Below, one piece after another: positions 3,916-9,806 of a stretch of DNA of 25,659 nucleotides. Numbering within the stretch: position 1 is the first letter of the stretch; the number at the start of each line of letters is the position of its first letter. The notes under the pieces are model-generated. The model saw nothing but the letters and a program-made list of their open reading frames with translations, was not told the origin of the DNA and searched no databases. Source of the DNA: a virus; IMG/VR virus record IMGVR_UViG_3300017991_000373, positions 1 through 25,659 of that record. One strand, given 5' to 3'. The position numbers were made by a program, and so were the translations under genes.

Positions 3916-4008
3916 TTAACAGATAGGAGTATAACTATAAAAGATACTAAAAACAGTAACAGCCAGAAACAGCATGATACAAACGATATCCATATCACCA
4001 TCGGTCAT
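3916..4008 (-). CDS. 30-aa single-pass membrane micropeptide
   Basis: The frame reads MTDGDMDIVCIMLFLAVTVF followed by SIFYSYTPIC. A short acidic N-terminus is followed by one hydrophobic segment (about residues 8-24) long enough to span a membrane. GAGGA lies 7 nt before the ATG at 4008, a good SD. Its ATG overlaps the TGA of the upstream 19-codon frame (ATGA), a classic translational-coupling arrangement. Small membrane peptides of phages often act in lysis or superinfection exclusion, but nothing here proves either. Its small size leaves some doubt that it is translated. Confidence 0.5.
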   Translation of the reverse strand: MTDGDMDIVCIMLFLAVTVFSIFYSYTPIC

Positions 4009-4064
4009 AGGTTTGTCCTCAATAGTATAGCCCAACAGAATATAATCCACACTATAGCAATCAT
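4005..4064 (-). CDS. 19-aa hydrophobic micropeptide
   Basis: The frame MIAIVWIIFCWAILLRTNL starts at 4064, 6 nt after GGGGAG (4071-4076), which itself overlaps the TAG stop of the gene at 4076-4321. It ends in ATGA with the next small gene. The peptide is almost wholly hydrophobic with one Arg near its end. It may be a real micropeptide or a translated leader that couples translation to the 30-aa frame. The paired SD, start and overlap arrangement is the only support. Confidence 0.4.
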   Translation of the reverse strand: MIAIVWIIFCWAILLRTNL

Positions 4065-4075
4065 AGTACACTCCC

Positions 4076-4321
4076 CTAGTCTAGTATAACTGGCGGTTTA
4101 TTACCAACATACTCTTCATGTACGCATTCATAGGTGGGGTTCCCATCTTCATCATTCGAGACAAGATATACTTTCACACTATATAGTATATCCCAACCAT
4201 CCCATATTTCCATCGACTCGTCGATTGTAATATCGACACAATCCCCCTTACTACCCTCTTCCAACTCGGCCCCGTGGATATCACAAGCGACGGCGAGAAA
4301 GTATTCATTCATGTATGGCAT
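4076..4321 (-). CDS. Unknown 81-aa acidic protein
   Basis: The protein begins MPYMNEYFLAVACDIHGAEL. It is acidic and beta-rich, with WDGWDILYSVKVYLVSNDED in the second half, and has three Cys with no metal-site spacing. No known family. The ATG at 4321 has GGAG 8 nt upstream. It has no complete promoter of its own: a TTGACA (4342-4347) lies upstream, but the only -10-like word is 14 bp away and overlaps the SD, so it is probably cotranscribed with 4356-4562. It is followed by two coupled micropeptides. Confidence 0.7.
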   Translation of the reverse strand: MPYMNEYFLAVACDIHGAELEEGSKGDCVDITIDESMEIWDGWDILYSVKVYLVSNDEDGNPTYECVHEEYVGNKPPVILD

Positions 4322-4337
4322 AGTATAATCTCCTTTA

Positions 4338-4364
4338 GGGCTGTCAACCTGAACACTAGTCCAG
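4338..4364. repeat. 27-bp junction identical to 1317-1343
   Basis: The string around the stop codon of the gene at 4356 (CTGGACTAG, TGTTCAGG, TTGACAGCCC on the minus strand) is the same as that around the stop of its paralogue at 1335. At 1298-1326 it leads into a complete promoter. Here only the -35 half remains and AAAGGAG follows directly. This indicates block duplication with a breakpoint in the promoter spacer. Confidence 0.65.
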
Positions 4365-4562
4365 CGTGTGGCGTTCTCCGCAGATGAGTTCTGCACCAAG
4401 ATCATCACTGATGGAGTATGTGATACTCTGTTTACTACCACTCCAGACGGTCCACACTCGGAGTTCCAGTTCCGCTACATTGTTTCCGGTGAAGGAATCA
4501 ATCTCCTCACCAAAGACATCATAAACGGTAGCGGTGAACATGTTTTCAGTTACAGTAGTCAT
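4356..4562 (-). CDS. GAEL-family small protein, 68 aa
   Basis: The protein starts MTTVTENMFTATVYDVFGEE and shares with the protein at 1335-1532 the segments RVWTxWSGSxQ, TYS-SD-LGAEL and LD at the C-terminus; the two are clear paralogues. It lacks the 11-residue optional leader. AAGGA lies about 9 nt before the ATG at 4562. A TATACT (4578-4583) is upstream but no good -35 is visible, and an intrinsic terminator (4603-4622) separates it from the next gene, so expression may depend on a weak promoter or read-through. Function unknown. Confidence 0.75.
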   Translation of the reverse strand: MTTVTENMFTATVYDVFGEEIDSFTGNNVAELELRVWTVWSGSKQSITYSISDDLGAELICGERHTLD

Positions 4563-4602
4563 TTTCTTCTTTCCTTTAGTATATAAAAACTCATAGACCC
4601 CT

Positions 4603-4622
4603 AAAAACCCCGTTATGCGGGG
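4603..4622 (-). terminator. Intrinsic terminator of the gene at 4613-4870
   Basis: On the minus strand CCCCG-cataa-CGGGG is followed by TTTTT. The TAA stop lies in the loop. This is the only canonical terminator of the left arm, in contrast to the U-less GC hairpins of the repeats. Confidence 0.85.
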
Positions 4623-4870
4623 TAGGAGAATCTTCCGATCTTTTCAACACTCTTGATACGGGAAAGTTTGATACTCTTGAAACCTTCCGTCTCACTGTAC
4701 AACACTAGCGTGTGAGTGCTATCTTTCTTGGAAGCCTTGAATGATTCAAAGAAGAAGTTATCAAACGTCCGGTCATCGTCTCGCACAACACGGCAGATGA
4801 TACGATCTGTAGTGTTGAAAGCCTCTTTTGCAATGTCCATGATATTGTCGATTTTCTGGAAGCCGTTCAT
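4613..4870 (-). CDS. Unknown 85-aa protein, first leftward gene
   Basis: The protein begins MNGFQKIDNIMDIAKEAFNT. It continues with alternating strands (RIICRVVRDDDRTFDNFFFE, HTLVLYSETEGFKSIKLSRI) and ends IGRFSYPA, giving a likely alpha plus beta-barrel fold of unknown role. I place the start at 4870, where AAGGA precedes the ATG by 8-9 nt in the leader CAACCAACCCCAAGGA shared with other cassette genes. Upstream in-frame ATGs extend through the promoter and are unlikely. It lies nearest the control region and has its own promoter and terminator, so it may be an early regulator (inference). Confidence 0.75.
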   Translation of the reverse strand: MNGFQKIDNIMDIAKEAFNTTDRIICRVVRDDDRTFDNFFFESFKASKKDSTHTLVLYSETEGFKSIKLSRIKSVEKIGRFSYPA

Positions 4871-4913
4871 GGTTTCGATCCTTGGGGTTGGTTGTCGTTT
4901 CCGTTCTGCTTTC

Positions 4914-4941
4914 ATTCTACAGTTTGGATCGACCATTGCAA
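4914..4941 (-). promoter_or_regulatory. sigma70-type promoter for the gene at 4613-4870
   Basis: TTGCAA (4936-4941) and TAGAAT (4914-4919), 16-bp spacer. The -35 is weaker than in the other nine promoters, and TTGCAA is also the core of the repeats at 5073-5159, so a factor binding those repeats could act here too. Confidence 0.6.
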
Positions 4942-5062
4942 GCGAAAACTTTTGAGATTTTCCGTTTTGTGTCGTAAGTCGTTTGTTTGCAACCACTTAC
5001 GTCACTTGGGATTTTCCGATTTTCCCAGTGGACACTTGGGATTTGAGAATCCGCACACGATT
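4942..5062. repeat. Control-region dyads and direct repeats
   Basis: This stretch has no gene. It contains the inverted repeat CGTAAGT/ACTTACG (4973-4979 and 4995-5001). CACTTGGGATTT is repeated directly 30 bp apart (5003-5014, 5033-5044), and GATTTTCC recurs in variants. ACACGATT (5055-5062) is inverted relative to AATCGTGT (5077-5084) inside the first TTGCAA repeat. The density of symmetry suggests a regulatory region or replication origin; no AT-rich unwinding element or initiator gene is visible to decide. Confidence 0.55.
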
Positions 5063-5072
5063 TTCCCCGTTC

Positions 5073-5159
5073 TTGCAATCGTGTTGCAAGTATTCTAGGG
5101 TTCGATTATTGCAATCGTGTTGCAACTCCGCTCGGCCCATTCTTGCAATCGTGTTGCAA
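5073..5159. repeat. Three iteron-like 17-bp repeats
   Basis: TTGCAATCGTGTTGCAA occurs three times, identically, at 5073-5089, 5109-5125 and 5143-5159, with starts 36 and 34 bp apart and all in one orientation. Each has two TTGCAA half-sites around TCGTG. Intervening sequence is not conserved, so the 17-mer itself is selected. Fits iterons of a replication origin or an operator array. Confidence 0.7.
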
Positions 5160-5358
5160 CTCTAAAATATAACATAGTATAACACTAAACTATAACATAC
5201 AATATTGAACTATACTATTTTCATTGTATTATACTATGGGGGTTTTATAATCTCAGAGAAGTATACAAATCGCGATATATAAACGCCCGGTGGTCCATAA
5301 ACAATAGGCACCACCATTATAAATGTAATACCTAAACTATCCTATTGTGCCTCTATCC

Positions 5359-5371
5359 GATAAATGTTATC
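5359..5371. promoter_or_regulatory. Upstream copy of GATAA-n3-TTATC operator
   Basis: GATAA-ATG-TTATC palindrome, followed by AAC as in the second copy. Its centre lies 82 bp from that of the copy overlapping the -10 box, a distance compatible with repression by looping. Confidence 0.5.
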
Positions 5372-5414
5372 AACGGTGTATAGGTTAAAACTAGCAAGAT
5401 ACTCTATCAAATAA

Positions 5415-5443
5415 TTGACATTATTATCTCAAGCTCCTATGAT
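5415..5443 (+). promoter_or_regulatory. sigma70-type promoter of the rightward block
   Basis: Perfect TTGACA (5415-5420) and TATGAT (5438-5443), 17-bp spacer, start expected near 5450, about 29 nt before the first gene at 5479. It implies that the sigma-like and packaging genes are first read by a host-type polymerase. Confidence 0.8.
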
Positions 5444-5454
5444 AAACATTATCA
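5440..5454. promoter_or_regulatory. Palindromic operator overlapping the -10 box
   Basis: TGATAA-ACA-TTATCA is a perfect 15-bp dyad with a 3-bp centre. It covers the last bases of the -10 and the predicted start site, the typical position for a repressor operator. Confidence 0.6.
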
Positions 5455-5478
5455 ACACTTTTTATTGAGAGTAAAAGC

Positions 5479-5622
5479 ATGAAAAATATAAACAGCGAAC
5501 TTAAAGTAATAGCTTCTGAGAATCTAGATGTATCAAAAGACCTAGAACAAGAAGATCAAAACTTACAAGAAACATTAAAAGCCTATGAAACAACAAGTTC
5601 AGAATCAAAAACAGATAAATGA
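5479..5622 (+). CDS. Unknown 47-aa acidic protein heading the late block
   Basis: The protein reads MKNINSELKVIASENLDVSK then DLEQEDQNLQETLKAYETTS and a short hydrophilic tail. It is acidic and predicted helical, with no Cys or membrane segment. The start at 5479 has GAGAG 7 nt upstream and lies about 29 nt after the predicted transcription start. It overlaps the next gene (5585) by 38 nt in another frame. Such an overlap suggests the two proteins may be produced together and possibly interact, for example as a small partner of the sigma-like protein; this is speculation. Confidence 0.65.
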   Translation: MKNINSELKVIASENLDVSKDLEQEDQNLQETLKAYETTSSESKTDK

Positions 5623-6196
5623 AGAGGATTTACTAGAAACTATAGATATTATTAGTAAAAAGCTTTCTTACAAATTCAAATTTGGTTATCACGAAATAGA
5701 AGATATGAAACAGCAAATCAGCGTATTTGCAATCGAGGGTCTACAAAATTATGACCATAAAAGACCTCTTGAAAATTTCTTATGGACACACGTTAGAAAT
5801 CGCCTCTTCAATTTTAAACGAGACAACTATCAAAGACCAGACAAACCCTGCAACACTTGTCCCTTTTTTGACAAACACTCAGGAGATTCCTCTAAAGACT
5901 GCTTAAAATACAAAAATAAAAACGACTGCGATCTTTATAATAGTTGGCATTCTAGAAATAACGCCAAGAAAAATTTAATGTACCTAAATACTATAGAAGA
6001 ATTAAAGGACTACTTATCTAATAAAGATAAAAATCAAACCGACAGCGCCGAAGAACAAGAATTATTAGATATTCTAGATGAAAAACTTTATGGAGAAACT
6101 AGAGAGATATACTTAAAGATTAAAATGGGAACTAAAGTATACAAGACCGAATTCAATAAACTTCTTAACAAAATTAAAGAGTTAATCAATGAATAA
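5585..6196 (+). CDS. Sigma-factor-like protein (possible late transcription factor)
   Basis: The 203-aa protein resembles sigma70 region 2 at about residues 37-85: an EIEDMKQQI segment, a GLQNYDHKRPLENFLWTHVR segment, then NRLFNFKRDN. This is the pattern of the core-binding and -10-recognition helices in phage late sigma factors such as T4 gp55. An insertion has four Cys (89, 92, 106, 115; CxxC...C...C) that could bind Zn. The C-terminal helices (about 155-203) could be a reduced region 4. No clear SD precedes the ATG at 5585, so the exact start is uncertain. It overlaps the next gene by 8 nt. A phage sigma fits the RGTGTA motif found at four late gaps. Identification is from pattern only. 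Confidence 0.6.
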   Translation: MKQQVQNQKQINEEDLLETIDIISKKLSYKFKFGYHEIEDMKQQISVFAIEGLQNYDHKRPLENFLWTHVRNRLFNFKRDNYQRPDKPCNTCPFFDKHSGDSSKDCLKYKNKNDCDLYNSWHSRNNAKKNLMYLNTIEELKDYLSNKDKNQTDSAEEQELLDILDEKLYGETREIYLKIKMGTKVYKTEFNKLLNKIKELINE

Positions 6197-7028
6197 AAAA
6201 CGCGGACAATTATCTAATGATGAAATGGAATTTATTCGTGATAACGTAGGCTCTATGACTATAGAGAATATCGCCCTGTCTTTAAATAGAAGCACTAAAC
6301 CTATAGAAAAATATATCGTACAAAATAGTCTTAGTTTTGATAGAGAAGAAAACAAAACAGACGAAAATCTTAGACTCAAGTTACACGCTAAAAGTTTTTG
6401 GAACGAAGTACAAAAACAATTTGATGAAGAAACTGGAGAATTAAAATATTTTGAAGATACCTGGATCGGCCTTGTCAAACAATTTAGGGAAGACGTACTT
6501 CCTGCAGAAGAACTTCAGATCAAACAATTTATAACAATCGACATTCTCATTAATCGCTCTATGAAGGAAAGAAAAAGACATATTGCCGAAACAGAAAGAC
6601 TGCAAAGACAAGTAGACTTAGAATATAAACTACCAGAAAAAGACAGAGATGGCCCCAGACTAGCTAGCTTAGAAACCCAACTAAATTTTGCCCGCAATAG
6701 CATAGCCTCTTATACAAATGAATATACTAAATTATTATCAGAACAACAAAAAATCAGCAAAGACCTAAAAGCAACCAGAGAACAAAGAATTAAAAGAATC
6801 GAAGATGGTAAAAGTAGCTGGGTCGGATTAATCAGAATGCTAGAAGATGAACTTATTCGTGAAAAAGAAGGTAAAGAAATGGAGATCATCGCTCTTGCAA
6901 CATCTAAAGCTAAAGAAAAACTTTATGAAAATCACGCATATGAAGATGGAAAAGTTGACCAACCAATCTTAACTCCTGAGAGCCTAGAATATATAGATTC
7001 TATAGAGGAGAACAATCATGGCATATAG
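6189..7028 (+). CDS. Putative small terminase subunit (HTH plus coiled coil)
   Basis: The 279-aa protein has an N-terminal helix-turn-helix candidate (about residues 8-45, LSNDEMEFIRDNVGSMTIEN then IALSLNRSTKPIEKYIVQN). Long, highly charged helices follow, including a strong coiled-coil stretch at about 120-215. This is the architecture of small terminase subunits: DNA-binding HTH, then an oligomerisation helix. Its position four genes before the large terminase supports the call, though it is longer than many TerS proteins. It overlaps its upstream neighbour by 8 nt and its downstream neighbour by 11 nt. A general DNA-binding head-packaging factor is the alternative. Confidence 0.5.
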   Translation: MNKKRGQLSNDEMEFIRDNVGSMTIENIALSLNRSTKPIEKYIVQNSLSFDREENKTDENLRLKLHAKSFWNEVQKQFDEETGELKYFEDTWIGLVKQFREDVLPAEELQIKQFITIDILINRSMKERKRHIAETERLQRQVDLEYKLPEKDRDGPRLASLETQLNFARNSIASYTNEYTKLLSEQQKISKDLKATREQRIKRIEDGKSSWVGLIRMLEDELIREKEGKEMEIIALATSKAKEKLYENHAYEDGKVDQPILTPESLEYIDSIEENNHGI

Positions 7029-7290
7029 AAATTATAGCGACCCTCAATATAAAGAGTGGAGACAAAAAATTTATGCAAGAGACAGGTTTAGTTGTCAATG
7101 GCCCGGATGTACAAACAAAAAGAAAGTAGAGGCTCATCATATTTTACGATGGGCAGATTATCCAGGATTGCGGTATCATTTGGATAATGGCATTACATTA
7201 TGTAAATATCATCATCAGCAGATTAACGGAAATGAAGATAGCTACATAAAATTTTTTACTGACCTAATTATGAGAAAAAAAGATGGATGA
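7018..7290 (+). CDS. HNH endonuclease next to terminase
   Basis: A complete 90-aa HNH domain. A Zn knuckle is formed by C26, C31, C62 and H65. The HNH signature reads EAHHI (H40, H41), N58 in LDNGIT, and KYHHQQ (H65, H66). There is no extra targeting domain. The family includes packaging-associated HNH proteins such as HK97 gp74, which stimulate terminase cleavage. Position between the small and large terminase candidates and overlaps of 11 and 8 nt with neighbours favour a packaging role over a homing endonuclease. The frame is intact. Confidence 0.85.
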   Translation: MAYRNYSDPQYKEWRQKIYARDRFSCQWPGCTNKKKVEAHHILRWADYPGLRYHLDNGITLCKYHHQQINGNEDSYIKFFTDLIMRKKDG

Positions 7291-7735
7291 ATTTACAATT
7301 ATCGTAGATACTAGAGAGCAGCTTCCCTGGGAGTTTGGTGCTCATGCTACAGCTAAAAGAAAGCTTGATACTGGAGACTATAGTATCGAAGGACTAGAAA
7401 ATCTACTTACAATAGAAAGAAAACAAAGTGTTAGTGAAATAGCTAATAATATAACAGAAAAAAGATTTCCGGCATTTTTAGAAAGAATGAGTCAGATACC
7501 GCATAAGTTTATACTATTCGAATTTGATCTGCAAGATGTTTACGATTTTCCTGTTGGGAGCGACATACCTAAAAGTAAGTGGGACAAGTTAAGAGTAAAA
7601 AATAATTACATTCTAAAACAGATAAGTTTATTCCACATAAAATACGGCATTCATACTATATTCTGTGGAGATAGTGACAATGCAGAAAAAATGGCCGTTA
7701 GAATAATGAGAACAGTTTATGACAAATACAGATAA
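7283..7735 (+). CDS. ERCC4/XPF-type nuclease domain protein
   Basis: The 150-aa protein has the ERCC4 nuclease signatures in order: VDTREQ (residues 8-13), TGDYS (30-34), TIERK (43-47), EKRF (59-62), then FELDL-like strands (ILFEFDLQDV). In the classical ERKxxxD motif the last acidic residue is Ser here (ERKQSVS), with Glu immediately after. Activity is therefore likely but may use a shifted acid. Proteins of this type cut branched or flap DNA. Lying between HNH and TerL, and overlapping both (8 and 17 nt), it may resolve branched replication DNA before packaging, as T4 gp49 does (analogy, not homology). Confidence 0.8.
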   Translation: MDEFTIIVDTREQLPWEFGAHATAKRKLDTGDYSIEGLENLLTIERKQSVSEIANNITEKRFPAFLERMSQIPHKFILFEFDLQDVYDFPVGSDIPKSKWDKLRVKNNYILKQISLFHIKYGIHTIFCGDSDNAEKMAVRIMRTVYDKYR

Positions 7736-9746
7736 TTTAATATACGAAAATGCATGGTTAGGTCTAGGAGACTTATCTAAATTAGAACTAGACATTAACC
7801 CACTATTTGGAAGAACAAAAGAAGACATAGAAAATCCAGACTTACACTTATTAAGATTACTTAGGAATCCAAAATATTTTGGTGCGACCGTAAGACTATT
7901 AATGAATATCGAACTACACCCAATACAGATTGCTCTGCTCCAAGAGTTTTGGTATAGACCCTTCCCTATGTTTATTGCTAGTCGTGGTTTTGGTAAGTCA
8001 TTTAGTCTTGCTCTTTATAGCATGTTAAAGTGCATTCTAGTTCCGGGAACAAAGATTGTTATTGTTGGCGCTGCTTTTCGGCAGAGTAAAATTATATTTG
8101 AATATATGGAGAATATGTGGAGAAACAGTCCTATTATAAGGAGTATATTTAGTAGCAATGATGATGGACCAAGAAGAGATGTTGACCGTTGTACTATACG
8201 TCTTGGTGATAGTTGGGCTATTGCTGTTCCTATGGGTGACGGCAGCAAAATTAGAGGTCTCCGTGCGCATATTATCATTGCTGACGAGTTTGCTAGTATT
8301 AGTCCGGATATCTATGAAACGGTTGTAGCTGGTTTCGCTGCTGTTAGTGCGAGTCCTATTCAAAATGTGAAAGAAGAGGCTCGTAAGAAAGCTATGAGAG
8401 AAGCAGGCTTATGGACCGATGAACTAGAAGCTGTTCAAATCAAAAAAGGAAATCAAGCAATAATTAGTGGTACGGCTGATTATAGCTTTAAGCATTTTGC
8501 TCAATATTGGAATAGGTATAAGGCCATTATTAATAGCAGGGGAGATAGGCACAAATTAAAAGAAATATTCGGCAATGATCCTCCTGAGAATTTTAATTGG
8601 AAAGATTATAGTATTATTAGAATTCCATATGAGTTGATTCCTAAGGGATTTATGGATGATAAACAAGTTGCTAGAGCTAAAGCCACGATTCACACGGGAA
8701 TCTATAACATGGAGTACGCCGCTTGTTTCACAGAAGACAGCGACGGTTTCTTTAAGCGTAGTCTTATTGAGAGTTGTGTTTGCAAAGAAGACAAACCCAT
8801 TGTTATTAATGATAAAGAAATTTTATTTGATGTTACAACTAAGGGTAATCCTCAATACAAATATGTATACGGCATCGACCCCGCTTCAGAAAAAGATAAT
8901 TTTAGCATTGTTGTTTTAGAGCTTCATGGAGATCATACCAGAATAGTTTATTGTTGGACTACAAACAGAAGCAATTTTAAAGACAGACAAAAAACAGGAC
9001 TTGTTGGAGAACATGATTTTTATGGTTTCTGTGCCAGAAAAATTCGTAATCTCATGAAAGTATTTCCTTGTGAAAGGATAGGAATGGATGCTCAGGGAGG
9101 AGGTGTCGCAATTGAAGAAGCACTGCACGATCCTTCCAAAGTAGAAGAAGGGGAAAATTTAATTTGGCCAGTTATTGATTATGACAAACCAAAAGAAACT
9201 GATGATCAACAAGGTTTGCATATTCTAGAATTAGTTCAATTTGCTAAAGCGGATTGGACAGCAGCAGCTAATCATGGTTTGAGAAAAGACCTAGAAGATA
9301 GAATATTATTATTTCCAAGATTTGATAATCTAAGTTTAGGATTAGCATTAGATAGAGATAATAAAGATATACTTGACAGTTCAATAGAAAAAGTTTATGA
9401 TAATGAAAGTGAATGTATTTTAGAAATAGAAGACTTAAAGGATGAATTAACAACTATTGTGATGACACAAACTAGTAGCGGTGTTGGAGGTAGAGATAAA
9501 TGGGACACCCCAGACATTAAGCTTCCCAATGGAAAGAAAGGAAAACTCAGAAAAGACCGATATAGCGCTTTAGTTATTGCTAATATGATAGCAAGACAAA
9601 TGAATAGAGAACTAGTACATGCTAGTTTTGATATTATCGGAGGAAACCTGAGAACAATGGGTAAAAAAGGCGGAGAAATGTATAAAGGACCTAGTTGGTT
9701 TACTTCTGCCGCTAATGAAGATTTGTATACTGGTATTTATAGATAA
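7719..9746 (+). CDS. terL: Terminase large subunit
   Basis: The 675-aa packaging motor has both expected domains. ATPase: Walker A SRGFGKS (residues 88-94), Walker B IIIADE (185-190) and a SGTAD coupling motif (250-254). RNase H-like nuclease: YGIDPAS (D387), GMDAQGGG (D457) and KDRYSALVI (D613). These are the three acids that bind metal. The N-terminal 80 residues contain the LHPIQIALLQEFW segment that binds adenine in related proteins. Length and motif order fit large-genome tailed phages of the T4 gp17 type. It overlaps the preceding gene by 17 nt. No intron or frameshift is visible. Confidence 0.95.
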   Translation: MTNTDNLIYENAWLGLGDLSKLELDINPLFGRTKEDIENPDLHLLRLLRNPKYFGATVRLLMNIELHPIQIALLQEFWYRPFPMFIASRGFGKSFSLALYSMLKCILVPGTKIVIVGAAFRQSKIIFEYMENMWRNSPIIRSIFSSNDDGPRRDVDRCTIRLGDSWAIAVPMGDGSKIRGLRAHIIIADEFASISPDIYETVVAGFAAVSASPIQNVKEEARKKAMREAGLWTDELEAVQIKKGNQAIISGTADYSFKHFAQYWNRYKAIINSRGDRHKLKEIFGNDPPENFNWKDYSIIRIPYELIPKGFMDDKQVARAKATIHTGIYNMEYAACFTEDSDGFFKRSLIESCVCKEDKPIVINDKEILFDVTTKGNPQYKYVYGIDPASEKDNFSIVVLELHGDHTRIVYCWTTNRSNFKDRQKTGLVGEHDFYGFCARKIRNLMKVFPCERIGMDAQGGGVAIEEALHDPSKVEEGENLIWPVIDYDKPKETDDQQGLHILELVQFAKADWTAAANHGLRKDLEDRILLFPRFDNLSLGLALDRDNKDILDSSIEKVYDNESECILEIEDLKDELTTIVMTQTSSGVGGRDKWDTPDIKLPNGKKGKLRKDRYSALVIANMIARQMNRELVHASFDIIGGNLRTMGKKGGEMYKGPSWFTSAANEDLYTGIYR

Positions 9747-9750
9747 TAGC

Positions 9751-9760
9751 GGTGTATTAT
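9751..9760 (+). promoter_or_regulatory. Candidate late promoter motif (GGTGTATTAT)
   Basis: The motif begins 56 nt before the portal start codon, right after the terL stop. It is the first of four copies of RGTGTAnT in the late block, each at a gap longer than 50 bp. No sigma70 -35/-10 pair is evident at this site. Confidence 0.4.
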
Positions 9761-9806
9761 TTTTGTATCAAACACAATTGTTTTACAATAGGATTGCAAT
9801 AGTATT

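Larger units (their letters stand above)
5160..5478. other. AT-rich divergent leader without a gene
   Basis: No coding frame is supportable here. The left part is strongly AT-rich with many TATAACATAGTATAA-like words. A GGTGGT-n15-ACCACC inverted repeat lies at 5289-5315. Two GATAA-n3-TTATC palindromes (5359-5371, 5440-5454) and the late-block promoter (5415-5443) occupy the right part. GGTGTATA at 5375-5382 resembles the internal late motif but is 104 nt from the next start codon. Confidence 0.6.

Noticed and set aside
3916-4059. A GTG-initiated 47-codon version of the 30-aa micropeptide
   Set aside because: The GTG directly abuts the GGGGA of the SD, leaving no spacing. The internal ATG at 4008 has its own well-spaced GAGGA.
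4871-4996. N-terminal extension of the gene at 4613-4870 to an ATG at 4996
   Set aside because: It would translate through the promoter (4914-4941) and leader, whereas the ATG at 4870 follows AAGGA in the leader shared with other cassette genes.
5073-5159. CRISPR array from the three 17-bp repeats
   Set aside because: Repeats are too short, only three units exist, spacers are 17-19 bp, and no cas gene is near.
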